Position numbers and translations under genes: made by a program
Shown here: positions 1 to 9,057 of the stretch, piece after piece
Layout: each line of letters opens with the position of its first letter
Position numbering within the stretch: position 1 is the stretch's first letter
DNA from: Prevotella veroralis DSM 19559 = JCM 6290
Lineage (GTDB): Bacteria > Bacteroidota > Bacteroidia > Bacteroidales > Bacteroidaceae
Length of the DNA stretch: 64,000 nt
Direction: 5' to 3'
Assembly: GCF_000377625.1 (NCBI RefSeq)
Contig: NZ_KB898328.1
Span: 1-64,000, forward strand
The notes under the pieces: generated by a model
Databases searched by the model: none
What the model saw: only the letters and a program-made list of their open reading frames with translations
What the model was told of the DNA's origin: nothing

Positions 1-258
1 CTTATAACCAAATTGAAAAGTAACATGAAAGGATGTTTAATGAGTGTTTCAGACAGACTTTTACTCAGAAAAAGAGCCATTATAGAAACTGTGAATGATG
101 AACTTAAGAACATTGCACAAGTAGAGCACTCCAGACATAGATGCTTTGACAATTTCATCGTCAACTTATTAGGAGCCATTGCCGCCTATTGTCTGTTTCC
201 AAAGAAGCCGTGCATCAATATACAAAGAACCATGGACACACAGCTTGCATTGTTCTGA
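1..258 (+). CDS. IS982-family transposase, C-terminal fragment (cut by window edge)
   Basis: The reading frame is open from base 1, so the gene continues to the left of the window. The visible part contains LLLRKRAIIETVNDELKNI, then QVEHSRHR and a hydrophobic NLLGAIAAY stretch ending in FPKKP. This is the typical C-terminal end of IS982-family DDE transposases, including the late Glu of the catalytic triad within the AIIETV segment. About 85 residues are seen, against the roughly 290 usual for the family, so the whole C-terminus is present and the rest lies outside. It ends in TGA at 258. Terminal inverted repeats and a target duplication cannot be established because the left end is missing. 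Whether the element is intact is unknown. Confidence 0.85.
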   Translation, partial: LITKLKSNMKGCLMSVSDRLLLRKRAIIETVNDELKNIAQVEHSRHRCFDNFIVNLLGAIAAYCLFPKKPCINIQRTMDTQLALF

Positions 259-786
259 ATTCGTCGAACTCACGTTATTTTAGATTGATAGGGGAACTTC
301 ATCTAATCTTAATAATAGTTTGAAACTTATTTATTGGGTGCTTTCAAATTGTCTATACATATTCAACTTTAATAGTTAAAATCATTTAATTACTATATTA
401 TTAGGGGCGTTTTATTCGATTATCAGTAATAAATTGTTACTTTTGCATGCGCTAAGGTACATTGAGAATAGCCTTAAATGGATTGTCTCATATAGGCTGT
501 AATAGATAAGGAGTTGTGCCTTTAATGTGGAATTGTATAGTATCCTCATTGGTAAGATGGGATGAAGAACAATACAAAAACATTCGTCCAATAATATTGG
601 GAGTGAATTGTTGGGAGACACATGAAACCTAAGAAATCGTAAGAACCTAAAAAATAAAACAAGTTCCTATACATAATAAGGTGTAAAAAGGATGGTTTGC
701 AGTAGACGATAAATCTGTTATTCACTCCTTACGAATCCATTAGAAGTATAAAATCAAATATTCATATAATTAAAAACCTAAACCTG
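259..786. other. Intergenic region: IS right flank and long SusC leader
   Basis: This AT-rich stretch carries no convincing gene. The 69-codon minus-strand frame at 412-621 has no recognisable family and no gene-like context. The right end of the IS element probably lies just after the transposase stop, but I cannot place its inverted repeat. The rest is the promoter region and a leader of about 340 nt for the SusC gene at 787. Confidence 0.6.
411..445 (+). promoter_or_regulatory. Candidate promoter of the SusC/GH18 operon
   Basis: A TACTTTTG at 438-445 matches the Bacteroidota -7 consensus TAnnTTTG, and a T-rich -33-like stretch (TTTAT, 411-415) lies about 22 bases upstream. If used, the transcript would have an untranslated leader of about 335 nt. 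The -33 match is weak, so the call is tentative. Confidence 0.4.
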
Positions 787-3700
787 ATGAAGAACTTTAA
801 GGAATCTACGCAGAAGCATCTGTACTTCTCAGTTGCTTTTGTCTGCTCGATGGCTTTCATGCCAATGAGTGCTAATGCAGGTACGAGTATCAGCCAAGAA
901 ACATCAGTGCAAGCCGTTCAGCAGAGTGGTAATCACAAGGTGACTGGTAAGGTGGTAGACGCTTCGGGCGAGCCATTGATTGGTGCCTCAGTTATGGTCG
1001 AAGGTACGACCGAGGGTACAGTTACCGATATTGATGGTAACTTTATGTTGAACACGAAGCCTACAGCAAAGCTCGTCTTCTCTTACGTTGGTTATACTTC
1101 TCAGACGATTGCCGTCAACGGGAAGCAAACTTTCAATGTAACTCTGAAAGAAGAGGCAAACGCTATGAACGAGGTAGTTGTAACCGCTCTGGGTATCAAG
1201 AGAGCCGAGAAAGCATTGAGCTACAACGTTCAGAAGTTAGCTTCGGAAGAGCTTACTCGAAACAAGGATGCCAATTTCGTCAACTCCTTGAATGGTAAGA
1301 TTGCGGGTGTAAGTATCTCTAAGAGTGCCAGTGGCGTTGGTGGTGCTACACGTGTCATCATGCGTGGTGCAAAGTCAATTGAGGGCGATAACAATGTGTT
1401 ATACGTGATTGATGGTATCCCATTGTTCAACTTTAGCGGTGGAACAGATAGTGGTATCATGGGTGAGGGGCGCGTTAGTAGTGAGGGAATAGCCGACCTC
1501 AACCCTGAAGATATTGAGAGTATTAACGTCCTCGCAGGTCCTTCTGCTGCCGCACTCTATGGTAGTAACGCTGCTAACGGAGCGATCCTCATTACCACAA
1601 AGAAGGGTAAGGAAGGGCGTGTGGAGATAGCCTTCTCTACTTCTGCCGACTTCAGTTCGCCTTTGTTAATGCCTAAGTTTCAAAACAAGTATGGCAATAA
1701 ACAAGGTTCGTATGAGAGCTGGGGTGAGAAACTGGATAAGCCCAGTTCGTATGATCCAAAGAAAGATTTCTTCCGTACAGGAACGAACTTCATCAATGCT
1801 CTAACTATAAATGCAGGTAACGAGATAAACCAAACCTTCGCTTCAGTAGCAGCCACTAACTCACGTGGCATAGTACCGAATAACACTTATGACAGATATA
1901 ACTTTACGGTACGAAATACCACTCGCATGTTTAATAAAAAGGTACAGTTAGACCTCGGTGCATCGTATATTAAACAGAAGGATAATAACATGGTGTCACA
2001 GGGCGAGTACTGGAATCCAATCGTCGCAGCCTATCTCTTCCCACGTGGGGAGTCGTTTGAAGCAATCAAGACATTCGAACGTTACAATAATGTACGTAAC
2101 TTCCCAACACAGTACTGGCCTATCCTTGATAGTCGATTTGCCAATCAGAACCCTTACTGGACAGCCTATCGTAACTTGGCACCAGACGATAAGGATCGCT
2201 TCATGTTCAATGCTGGTCTGACCTATAACATCTGTGATTGGCTGAGTGTAGCAGCCCGTGTGCGTTTGGATCAGACCTTTATGACAAGTGAAAGAAAGAT
2301 TTATGCGTCTTCTTACGATTACTTCGCAAAAGCCAACGGAGCGTATGACTATTACGATTATAAGGATCATCAGACTTACATTGATGCAATAGCTAATATC
2401 AACAAGCACTTTGGTGACTTCAGTATAGCAGCCAACGTGGGTTACAGTTATTCGGACTATGGATCGCTAACACGTGGTTATGGAGGTAACTTAGTATTAG
2501 TTCCTAACAAATTCTCACTCAATAACATCGACCCATCGGATAGTAAGGTTCGTGAGAAAGGTGGCGAGTCGAACGTTAGAAACGTAGCTGCTTTTGCTAG
2601 TGCCGAATTGGGTTGGAAGAGTATGCTCTACCTCACTTTGACAGGTAGAAACGACTGGAATTCACGTCTTGTGAACTCTTCTGAGGAGTCATTCTTCTAT
2701 CCTTCAGTGGGCTTATCTGGTATTATCTCCGAAATGGTTAAGCTCCCTTCATGTATCTCTTATCTGAAGGTTCGAGGCTCATATACCGAAGTCGGATCCC
2801 CTGTATCACGCTCTGGTATGACCCCGGGAACCATCACCACGCCTCTTGTTGGTGGAAGTCTTAAATCCACAGACATCTATCCCTTCACCGATTACAAGGC
2901 TGAGCGTACGAAGTCATACGAGCTTGGTTTGACTGTACGTTTCTGGCAGAAACTATCGTTCGACTTCACTTGGTACAAGTCAAACACATATAACCAAACA
3001 TTCATCGGAGAGCTCCCGGAGAGTTCTGGATATAAAGCAGTTTACTTGCAAGCGGGCAATGTTGAGAACCGAGGAATTGAAATGTCTCTGGGCTACACAG
3101 ATAACTTCGGAGGTCTTCAATGGAACTCTTCTCTTGTTTACTCAAAGAACGTTAATGAGATAAAAGAGATGGTTAAGAACTATCATCATCCGTTAAGTCC
3201 GAAGCCAATCAATATCCCCGAGGTATCGAAGGATAAGGGTCGTGTATTACTAAAGGTGGGTGGTTCCATCAATGACATCTATGCCCGTAAGGTGTTAGCA
3301 AAGGACAATCAGGGCTTTGTTAACGTAAGTCCGTCAGGCGGAATCAACCTCGAAACAGTCGACCCAATATACCTTGGCAAGACAACTCCAGACTTCACGA
3401 TGGGCTGGAACAACACTTTCACGTACAAGAACTTCGGTCTTTCTTTCCTTATCAATGCTCGTTTCGGTGGCGTTGTGACCTCTTCAACACAGGCATTGTT
3501 AGATCGTTTCGGTGTGTCGAAGGCTTCAGCTGATGCCCGAGATGCTGGTGGTGTAATGCTACCTAACCAAGGTCTCTATGATGCAAAGAAGTATTATACG
3601 CTTGTTGCAACCGGTGAGACAGACCTTGCGGGATACTACTGCTATAGTGCTACTAACGTCCGATTGCAGGAGTTGACATTGAGTTATAAGTTCAATCCAC

Positions 3701-3888
3701 GCTGGTTTAACAATGTTGTTAGAGACCTTACACTATCGTTCGTAGCTACCAATCCTTGGATGATCTACTGCAAAGCTCCATTTGATCCTGAGCTTACTTC
3801 CTCAACAGGAACGTATGGTCAAGGTAATGACTACTTCATGCAACCAAGTTTGAAGAGCTATGGGTTCAGCCTAAAATTTAAGTTCTAA
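787..3888 (+). CDS. SusC/RagA-family TonB-dependent outer-membrane transporter
   Basis: This is the barrel component of a SusCD nutrient importer in the outer membrane, energised by TonB-ExbBD. The 1033-residue protein starts with a signal peptide (about residues 1-31, ending ANA). A carboxypeptidase-D regulatory-like domain follows at about 50-125 (GKVVDASGEPLIGASV and a DIDGNF turn). The TonB-box-like NEVVVTALG and the plug domain lie at about 127-270, and the rest is a 22-strand-type barrel ending in an aromatic residue (KFKF). The length is normal for the family. It heads an operon with a SusD partner 40 bp downstream and a GH18 lipoprotein, so its cargo is probably glycan released from glycoproteins. 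No anti-sigma or sigma gene lies next to it. Confidence 0.93.
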   Translation: MKNFKESTQKHLYFSVAFVCSMAFMPMSANAGTSISQETSVQAVQQSGNHKVTGKVVDASGEPLIGASVMVEGTTEGTVTDIDGNFMLNTKPTAKLVFSYVGYTSQTIAVNGKQTFNVTLKEEANAMNEVVVTALGIKRAEKALSYNVQKLASEELTRNKDANFVNSLNGKIAGVSISKSASGVGGATRVIMRGAKSIEGDNNVLYVIDGIPLFNFSGGTDSGIMGEGRVSSEGIADLNPEDIESINVLAGPSAAALYGSNAANGAILITTKKGKEGRVEIAFSTSADFSSPLLMPKFQNKYGNKQGSYESWGEKLDKPSSYDPKKDFFRTGTNFINALTINAGNEINQTFASVAATNSRGIVPNNTYDRYNFTVRNTTRMFNKKVQLDLGASYIKQKDNNMVSQGEYWNPIVAAYLFPRGESFEAIKTFERYNNVRNFPTQYWPILDSRFANQNPYWTAYRNLAPDDKDRFMFNAGLTYNICDWLSVAARVRLDQTFMTSERKIYASSYDYFAKANGAYDYYDYKDHQTYIDAIANINKHFGDFSIAANVGYSYSDYGSLTRGYGGNLVLVPNKFSLNNIDPSDSKVREKGGESNVRNVAAFASAELGWKSMLYLTLTGRNDWNSRLVNSSEESFFYPSVGLSGIISEMVKLPSCISYLKVRGSYTEVGSPVSRSGMTPGTITTPLVGGSLKSTDIYPFTDYKAERTKSYELGLTVRFWQKLSFDFTWYKSNTYNQTFIGELPESSGYKAVYLQAGNVENRGIEMSLGYTDNFGGLQWNSSLVYSKNVNEIKEMVKNYHHPLSPKPINIPEVSKDKGRVLLKVGGSINDIYARKVLAKDNQGFVNVSPSGGINLETVDPIYLGKTTPDFTMGWNNTFTYKNFGLSFLINARFGGVVTSSTQALLDRFGVSKASADARDAGGVMLPNQGLYDAKKYYTLVATGETDLAGYYCYSATNVRLQELTLSYKFNPRWFNNVVRDLTLSFVATNPWMIYCKAPFDPELTSSTGTYGQGNDYFMQPSLKSYGFSLKFKF

Positions 3889-3928
3889 GCGTGTTGATAG
3901 GCATGTTTAATTCTAATTCTAACATAGT

Positions 3929-5554
3929 ATGAAAGCAAAAGTATATAAATATATAGCAGGTGTATTGATGCTTTCTTTGTTCGCATCATGCGACTTTGAG
4001 AAGATCAATACCAATCAGTTTGAACTGCTCCCAGAGGAGGGACTGATGGACGGAATAGTAATTGGTGGTCCTATAACAGCCATGGAGAAGTGTGTTGTCC
4101 CAGTAGGAACTCAAGCCGACGGAACCGATGTCGTCAATCGTTATCAGACGGCGTACAACCTCGCAGCAGACTGCTGGAGCGGTTACTTCGGACAGAACAA
4201 TAACTGGGGAGGACCTAATAACCTCAATTACTTCCTACGTGATGGTTGGGTTGCATCATCCTATACAGAGGCTTATTCAACAGTAGTTCCTCTATGGCAG
4301 GATCTCAAGGGGAAGACCGAGACGAAGTTCCCTGAAGCATTCGCATTAGCGCAGATCTTGAAGATATCTGCATGGCATAAAGCAACGGACATGTTCGGTC
4401 CCATCCCTTACAAAGAGGCTGGAAAAGGACTCATCACTGTGCCTTACGATAGTCAAGAGGATGTTTATAAAGCTATGTTCGAAGAGCTGACAGCGGCAAT
4501 AGATGTGCTCACGCGATACGCTGATAATGGTACAACTCTCTTGTTACCAAAGGCTGATGCCGTTTATGGAGGCGATGTCCATAAGTGGGTCGTATATGCT
4601 AATTCATTGATGTTGCGCCTTGCTATGCGTGTTTACTACGCCGACCAAGACCTCTCTAAGAAGTATGCTATGCAAGCTATCAACCATCCTTATGGCGTGA
4701 TGAGGGCTAAGGCTGACGAGGCAAAGATGGACAGAGGAGCTGGATTAGTGTTCCAGAATAACCTCGATGTATTGATCAATCAGTATAATGAATGTCGAAT
4801 GGGTTCATCCATGTTAGCCTACTTGGGCGGTTACCAAGACCCACGTTTGGAGAAGTACTTCACGACAAGCACCCTCCCTCAGGCAGTCTCTGTTGACGCT
4901 ATGGGAAACTATCTTGCGGTGCCGACAGGTCACGATGTGAGTTCAAACAACACCTTCAAAGGTGCCTCCCGACCAGCTATCACGACAGCAACTCCTACGT
5001 ATTGGATGCGTGCATCAGAGGTTTACTTCCTCTTAGCAGAGGCTGCCCTCCACGGCTTCCCAGTAGGTCAAACGGCTGAAGACCTATATAAGAAAGGTAT
5101 AGAAACATCTTTCGAAGAGAACGGCATACCATCTTCTGAGGTTGACACCTATATCAGTTCTGGACTCACCCCACTAACTTATTCATTGCACATGAGCAAT
5201 CCTAACGTGAATGTTGATGCACCAGCTGTTACGAATGCAACGACAGAGTGGACTGGAACAGACGAGGAGAAGCTCGAGAAGATTATGATTCAAAAGTGGA
5301 TCGCACTCTATCCTAATGGTCAAGAAGCATGGTCAGAGTATCGCAGAACGGGCTATCCTAAACTCCATACAGCCATCTCTAACCACAGTAATGGTGAGGT
5401 TGACACACAGACGGGCATACGCCGTATGCGTTTCCCAACTAATAAGGCAACCTCAAAGGAGGACATTGAAAACCTGGAGAAAGCACGCCAGATGCTTCGT
5501 GGTGGGCAAGATAAAGCCGGCACAAGACTATGGTGGGACAATAAGAATCATTAA
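3929..5554 (+). CDS. SusD/RagB-family surface lipoprotein
   Basis: This is the substrate-binding lid that closes over the SusC barrel encoded 40 bp upstream. The 541-residue precursor has a lipoprotein signal (LSLFASC, lipidated Cys near residue 21), and the mature protein begins DFEKINTNQF. TPR-like helical segments typical of the SusD-like fold appear (for example the WHKATDMFGPIPY block near residue 150), with the C-terminal SusD motif around EAWSEYRRTGYP near residue 475. The sequence is of the SusD-like_2 type seen in loci with GH18 enzymes. It overlaps nothing and is 17 bp from the next gene, consistent with co-transcription. Confidence 0.92.
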   Translation: MKAKVYKYIAGVLMLSLFASCDFEKINTNQFELLPEEGLMDGIVIGGPITAMEKCVVPVGTQADGTDVVNRYQTAYNLAADCWSGYFGQNNNWGGPNNLNYFLRDGWVASSYTEAYSTVVPLWQDLKGKTETKFPEAFALAQILKISAWHKATDMFGPIPYKEAGKGLITVPYDSQEDVYKAMFEELTAAIDVLTRYADNGTTLLLPKADAVYGGDVHKWVVYANSLMLRLAMRVYYADQDLSKKYAMQAINHPYGVMRAKADEAKMDRGAGLVFQNNLDVLINQYNECRMGSSMLAYLGGYQDPRLEKYFTTSTLPQAVSVDAMGNYLAVPTGHDVSSNNTFKGASRPAITTATPTYWMRASEVYFLLAEAALHGFPVGQTAEDLYKKGIETSFEENGIPSSEVDTYISSGLTPLTYSLHMSNPNVNVDAPAVTNATTEWTGTDEEKLEKIMIQKWIALYPNGQEAWSEYRRTGYPKLHTAISNHSNGEVDTQTGIRRMRFPTNKATSKEDIENLEKARQMLRGGQDKAGTRLWWDNKNH

Positions 5555-5571
5555 TAATAAAGCGAAAGATA

Positions 5572-6702
5572 ATGAAGAACTTAAGATATGCAAGTCTATT
5601 ACTAACCCTTTGCGCAGGCTTTATCTTCTGTGCTTGCAGTAATATGACTGATGTTGAAAATGAGCCGTTTGACCACATTGGTGGTTATAACACAATGAAC
5701 AACAAGCAGAGTGAGAAGTATTATGCCGACCTACGTGCTTACAAGCAGCAAGCGGTTAATTATGGTCGACCAGTAGCTTTTGGCTGGTATTCCAACTGGT
5801 CTCCTGCAGGTACTTATCGCCGTGGCTACCTCACCTCAATGCCTGACAGTATGGACATCGTGTCCATGTGGAGCGGTGCTCCTAACCGCTTCAAGATTAC
5901 CCCAGAACAAAAGGCTGACAAGGAGTTTGTGCAGAAGGTTAAGGGCACAAAGCTGCTGGAAGTAACCCTATTATCCTACATTGGCAAGGGACGTACCCCT
6001 GATTCTGTCTATACGGCAGTAGAGAAACAAGCCGAGAAAGAGGGTTGGGCGAATGATGCCAATCGTTTGAACGAAGCCAAGAAACAGGCTCGTTGGAAGT
6101 TCTGGGGTTTTGATGGTAATGTTGACAGCGATAGTCATAAGCAGGCACTGAGCCGTTTTGCAAAGGCATTGTGCGACTCCTTAGTTGCAAACGACTGGGA
6201 CGGATATGACATCGATTGGGAGATTGGCAGTGGAGTGTTCGATATGGACGGTACACTAAGCCGTAACGAGGACCTCATCTACTTGGTTAAGGAGATGAAT
6301 AAATACATCGGTCCGAAGAGTGATCCAGACCATAAAGGACACCGACTCATCTGTATCGATGGGCATATTTGGAGCTTAACTCAAGCCTTGGAAGGCTATG
6401 TTGACTATTGGATCGATCAGGCTTATGGACGTTCAACCTACTATGATCAATATGGTATCGATCCGAAGTCTATCATCACAACTGACAACTTTGAGTCATC
6501 CTTCAAGACGGGTGGTGTACTCTTGAGACAAGCTGCCAGTATGCCAACTAAGGGTTACAAGGGTGGCTTCGGAGCCTATCGCTTCGATAATGACTACGAT
6601 AACACGCCTAATTACAAATGGATGCGTCAAGCGATACAGATCAATCAGAAGGTCTTTGAAGACTGGAAGAAGAATGGCACTCCGTACAAGTCTGACAACT
6701 AA
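5572..6702 (+). CDS. GH18-family endo-beta-N-acetylglucosaminidase-like lipoprotein
   Basis: This is a predicted surface lipoprotein that would cut the chitobiose core of N-glycans, or bind it. A lipoprotein signal ends at FCAC (Cys22). The GH18 catalytic signature DxxDxDxE is intact as DGYDIDWE, with Asp210, Asp213, Asp215 and the putative acid Glu217, so it should be active. At 376 residues it matches single-domain EndoF/EndoH-like enzymes. It sits between a SusD and a DUF1735+LamG protein, an arrangement known from Bacteroides N-glycan loci such as BT_3984-3987 (from memory). Substrate class (high-mannose or complex glycan) cannot be read from the sequence. Confidence 0.88.
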   Translation: MKNLRYASLLLTLCAGFIFCACSNMTDVENEPFDHIGGYNTMNNKQSEKYYADLRAYKQQAVNYGRPVAFGWYSNWSPAGTYRRGYLTSMPDSMDIVSMWSGAPNRFKITPEQKADKEFVQKVKGTKLLEVTLLSYIGKGRTPDSVYTAVEKQAEKEGWANDANRLNEAKKQARWKFWGFDGNVDSDSHKQALSRFAKALCDSLVANDWDGYDIDWEIGSGVFDMDGTLSRNEDLIYLVKEMNKYIGPKSDPDHKGHRLICIDGHIWSLTQALEGYVDYWIDQAYGRSTYYDQYGIDPKSIITTDNFESSFKTGGVLLRQAASMPTKGYKGGFGAYRFDNDYDNTPNYKWMRQAIQINQKVFEDWKKNGTPYKSDN

Positions 6703-6749
6703 AAGAGGCTATCGTCGCATATTATTAAATTTCAAATAACACAGAGAAT

Positions 6750-7895
6750 ATGAAGTTTTCAATTATAAAATATCTATCCTTAAGCCTTGTAGCATTGTCT
6801 ATTGCCGCTTGTCAAGATAGTGAGAACGACCTCTTGAAAGCGAAGGTTTACTTTGAAAATAACGTGCAACACGTGTCCATGCCGGATTCTGGTACGAGTC
6901 TGGATGTTGACATCACGGCACGAATTTCCAATAAGCAATCATCCTCAACGGCTGTTTCTTACTCATTGGCAGACCCTTCACTCGTCACTACTTACAATCA
7001 CAAGTATGGTACTGATTATATTGCTTACAAGGCAGAAAACGCCACATTAAGCAAGACATCATCGACCATTGAGGTAGGACAAATCTATGCCGATAAGGTG
7101 GTGTTGAGCCTTAATAACCTTGATCAACTCGAAGAGGGCAAGAACTATATGCTCCCTGTTAAGGTTCATTCAAGCTCTACTTCCATCATAGAAGGCGAAG
7201 ACATTGAGTACATCTTATTAGCTAAACCAATCAGAATTAGTAAGGTTGCTCTATTCTACGACAGCTTTATCTCGGTTAAATTCCCTACTGGAACGTACTT
7301 CAAGTCATTTACCTACGAGGCCTTAATTAACCCTTATTACTTTGGTAATAACAATACAATCATGGGTACTGAAGGTATAATGATTCTACGCATTGGAGAT
7401 GTTGGCGGCGGTATTGCAAAGGATATTTTGCAGATTGCAGGACAGCAGCATTACGAAGCTCCAGAGGCTTTGCAGACCAATAAGTGGTATCACATCGCCT
7501 TGACTTACGACCAGGCTACGGGCAAGACAGTCATGTATCTCAATGGCACGAAGTGGGCAGAATCAGCTTGGAGCATACCCGGCTTCAGTCCAAACAGCGA
7601 TGTTGGCTTTAACATTGGTAAGATTCCTAACTTCCCATGGGGTACTCGCCCGTTCTATGGATACATGAGTGAGGTGCGTGTATGGAGTGTTGCTCGAACA
7701 GAGAATCAGATTAAGCAGAACATGCTAAGCGTCGATCCGAAGTCGGAAGGATTGGAGCTTTACTTCAAGATGAATGGTTCGGAGAAATCAACGAGTTCGA
7801 AGATTACCGATGCTGCTAAGGGCATTGAATGTTCTACGAACAATGTGACTATTGAGAATCTTGACCATCCAATTATGCTGAAAGACTTGCAATAA
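6750..7895 (+). CDS. DUF1735 + LamG (concanavalin-like) surface lipoprotein
   Basis: A lipoprotein signal ends SIAAC (Cys near residue 20). Residues about 28-145 resemble the DUF1735 / BT_3987-like N-terminal beta-sandwich (KVYFEN start, VSYSLAD, YNHKYGTDY). Residues about 170-345 form a LamG/concanavalin-like domain, with the blocks WYHIALTYDQATGKTVMYLNG and GYMSEVRVWS. It is probably a surface glycan-binding protein working with the GH18 lipoprotein encoded 47 bp upstream, and it is the last gene of the operon. No enzymatic motif is seen. A repeat cluster starts within about 25 bp of its stop codon. Confidence 0.85.
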   Translation: MKFSIIKYLSLSLVALSIAACQDSENDLLKAKVYFENNVQHVSMPDSGTSLDVDITARISNKQSSSTAVSYSLADPSLVTTYNHKYGTDYIAYKAENATLSKTSSTIEVGQIYADKVVLSLNNLDQLEEGKNYMLPVKVHSSSTSIIEGEDIEYILLAKPIRISKVALFYDSFISVKFPTGTYFKSFTYEALINPYYFGNNNTIMGTEGIMILRIGDVGGGIAKDILQIAGQQHYEAPEALQTNKWYHIALTYDQATGKTVMYLNGTKWAESAWSIPGFSPNSDVGFNIGKIPNFPWGTRPFYGYMSEVRVWSVARTENQIKQNMLSVDPKSEGLELYFKMNGSEKSTSSKITDAAKGIECSTNNVTIENLDHPIMLKDLQ

Positions 7896-7919
7896 GAGGG
7901 AAAAAGGAGCCTCACTTAC

Positions 7920-8275
7920 AACTCCTCAACAGCCTCACCCCCAGCCCCTCTACAGCCTCTCCCCCGTCCCCTCTCCGAATGGAGAGGGGCGTGAATAGTA
8001 CCATTTACATGTACGCCAATACCTGACAGATACAGAGGTAATAGTATTTTAAAATGAAAGGAACGCCTTCTTTCAATCGAAGAGGGCGTTTCCTTGCAAT
8101 GAAGAGGGCGTCTCTTCACATCGAAGAAACGCCCTCTTTGTTTGCTAATAGTAGTATTTACTCCCCTCTCCATTCGGAGAGGGGTTGGGGGTGAGGCTTC
8201 TTCTCTCCCCTTGGGGGAGGCTGGGTGGGGTTATTCCATTCGGAGAGGGGACGGGTGAAGTACCGCCTCGTTACG
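7920..8275 (-). repeat. Repeat cluster R1 (P-H-P' form)
   Basis: A mosaic repeat between the DUF1735 gene and the zinc-ribbon gene. It holds the P palindrome (stem CCCCTCTCC / GGAGAGGGG) near 7970-7990, the H module of alternating GGCGTTTC / GAAACGCC arms at about 8058-8143, and an inverted P copy at about 8163-8190 leading into TTGGGGGTGAGGC. A further P-like arm lies near 8237-8250. There is no REPIN (T) and no A module here. The 85-codon minus-strand frame over it is a repeat translation, not a gene. Confidence 0.85.
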
Positions 8276-8385
8276 CACCGAGCAACCATCGTCAATAACA
8301 CAGAAGTATGTACCTATCCCACAAAGAAAGAACTTTCACCACTTTAAAATATCGATATTCTCATTCGTGATTCAAGTATTTTTTA

Positions 8386-8393
8386 TAATTTTG
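8386..8393 (+). promoter_or_regulatory. -7 promoter element immediately before the zinc-ribbon gene
   Basis: TAATTTTG matches TAnnTTTG and ends only 8 bases before the ATG at 8402. With the usual spacing, transcription would start almost at the start codon. The -33 region has only a weak TTCG near 8364. Confidence 0.45.
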
Positions 8394-8401
8394 TCGGCGT
8401 A

Positions 8402-8965
8402 ATGAGGTACACAGTTAAATGTAATGAATGTGGTCGCAACTTTGTGGCTGAGACGGAGAAGTATGGGACAATGAAGTATCGTTGTCCATATTGTGGTAAT
8501 GTATTAACCTGTCGCTTCGATGCACCGACAGCTTTCCGCACCCGTGCCCGTTCAGTACTTCCCTTGGCAGATGCTACTCCCATCGAAGTGAAGAAAGCGG
8601 CTAAGTTGCCCACAGTGGAGACCAACCTCATTAATAATCCTTCAAAAGAAAAGCTGGCAGAGATGCGTGAGAAGCTAGCTGAAGCGTCTCACAAAGCCCT
8701 TCAGGCATCGTTACATGCTGGCGAAACATTGCGTAATGCAACCGATAACGCAAGCGAGTTTATGTCGAAATCAAGCTCTCGTCTGCGCCAATTTCAGGAG
8801 AAGTATGAGGATGGCGACCTATGGATATTCTTTGGATTCAGCCTTTTGTTCATCATATCAGTCTTCCTTTTCCTCTTTATCTCTGCGGAGATTGTAAAGG
8901 TTGTAGCCGATGCCAATGCCAGTTTGTTCAAGGCATATATCGAGTTTAGAAACACCTATTTATAG
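8402..8965 (+). CDS. Zinc-ribbon, single-pass membrane protein
   Basis: An N-terminal zinc ribbon is formed by CNEC (Cys8, Cys11) and CPYC (residues 29-32). A low-complexity basic and polar stretch follows, with alanine-rich helical character at about 75-130. One hydrophobic membrane segment lies at about 140-165 (FGFSLLFIISVFLFLFI). It is probably a cytoplasmic zinc ribbon tethered to the inner membrane. I do not recognise a specific function, though such proteins are common hypotheticals in Prevotella. The start is fixed by the first Cys pair, which leaves almost no room for a 5' leader given the -7 element at 8386. Confidence 0.72.
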   Translation: MRYTVKCNECGRNFVAETEKYGTMKYRCPYCGNVLTCRFDAPTAFRTRARSVLPLADATPIEVKKAAKLPTVETNLINNPSKEKLAEMREKLAEASHKALQASLHAGETLRNATDNASEFMSKSSSRLRQFQEKYEDGDLWIFFGFSLLFIISVFLFLFISAEIVKVVADANASLFKAYIEFRNTYL

Positions 8966-9030
8966 TTGGGGTATGCCCCTTTTGAATGAAGGGATAGCGT
9001 TCCCTTCTCGTATATGTCATCCTTTTTCAT

Positions 9031-9038
9031 TATTTTTG
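9031..9038 (+). promoter_or_regulatory. -7 promoter element of the TonB receptor/DUF4249 pair
   Basis: TATTTTTG fits TAnnTTTG and lies 19 bases before the ATG at 9058, implying a leader of roughly 10-15 nt. No good -33 motif is visible. Confidence 0.4.
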
Positions 9039-9057
9039 CAGCATAAAATAAAACCTA

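Noticed and set aside
412..621. 69-codon minus-strand frame in the leader upstream of the first SusC gene
   Set aside because: No recognisable domain, no promoter motif oriented for it and unusual composition; more likely a chance frame in the leader.
1996..2409. 137-codon minus-strand frame inside the first SusC gene
   Set aside because: It lies entirely in the SusC coding region, which has strong family features; the antisense frame has none.
7916..8173. 85-codon minus-strand frame after the DUF1735 gene
   Set aside because: It translates repeat cluster R1 (P and H modules). Related peptides appear from every cluster in various frames, so this is not a protein gene.
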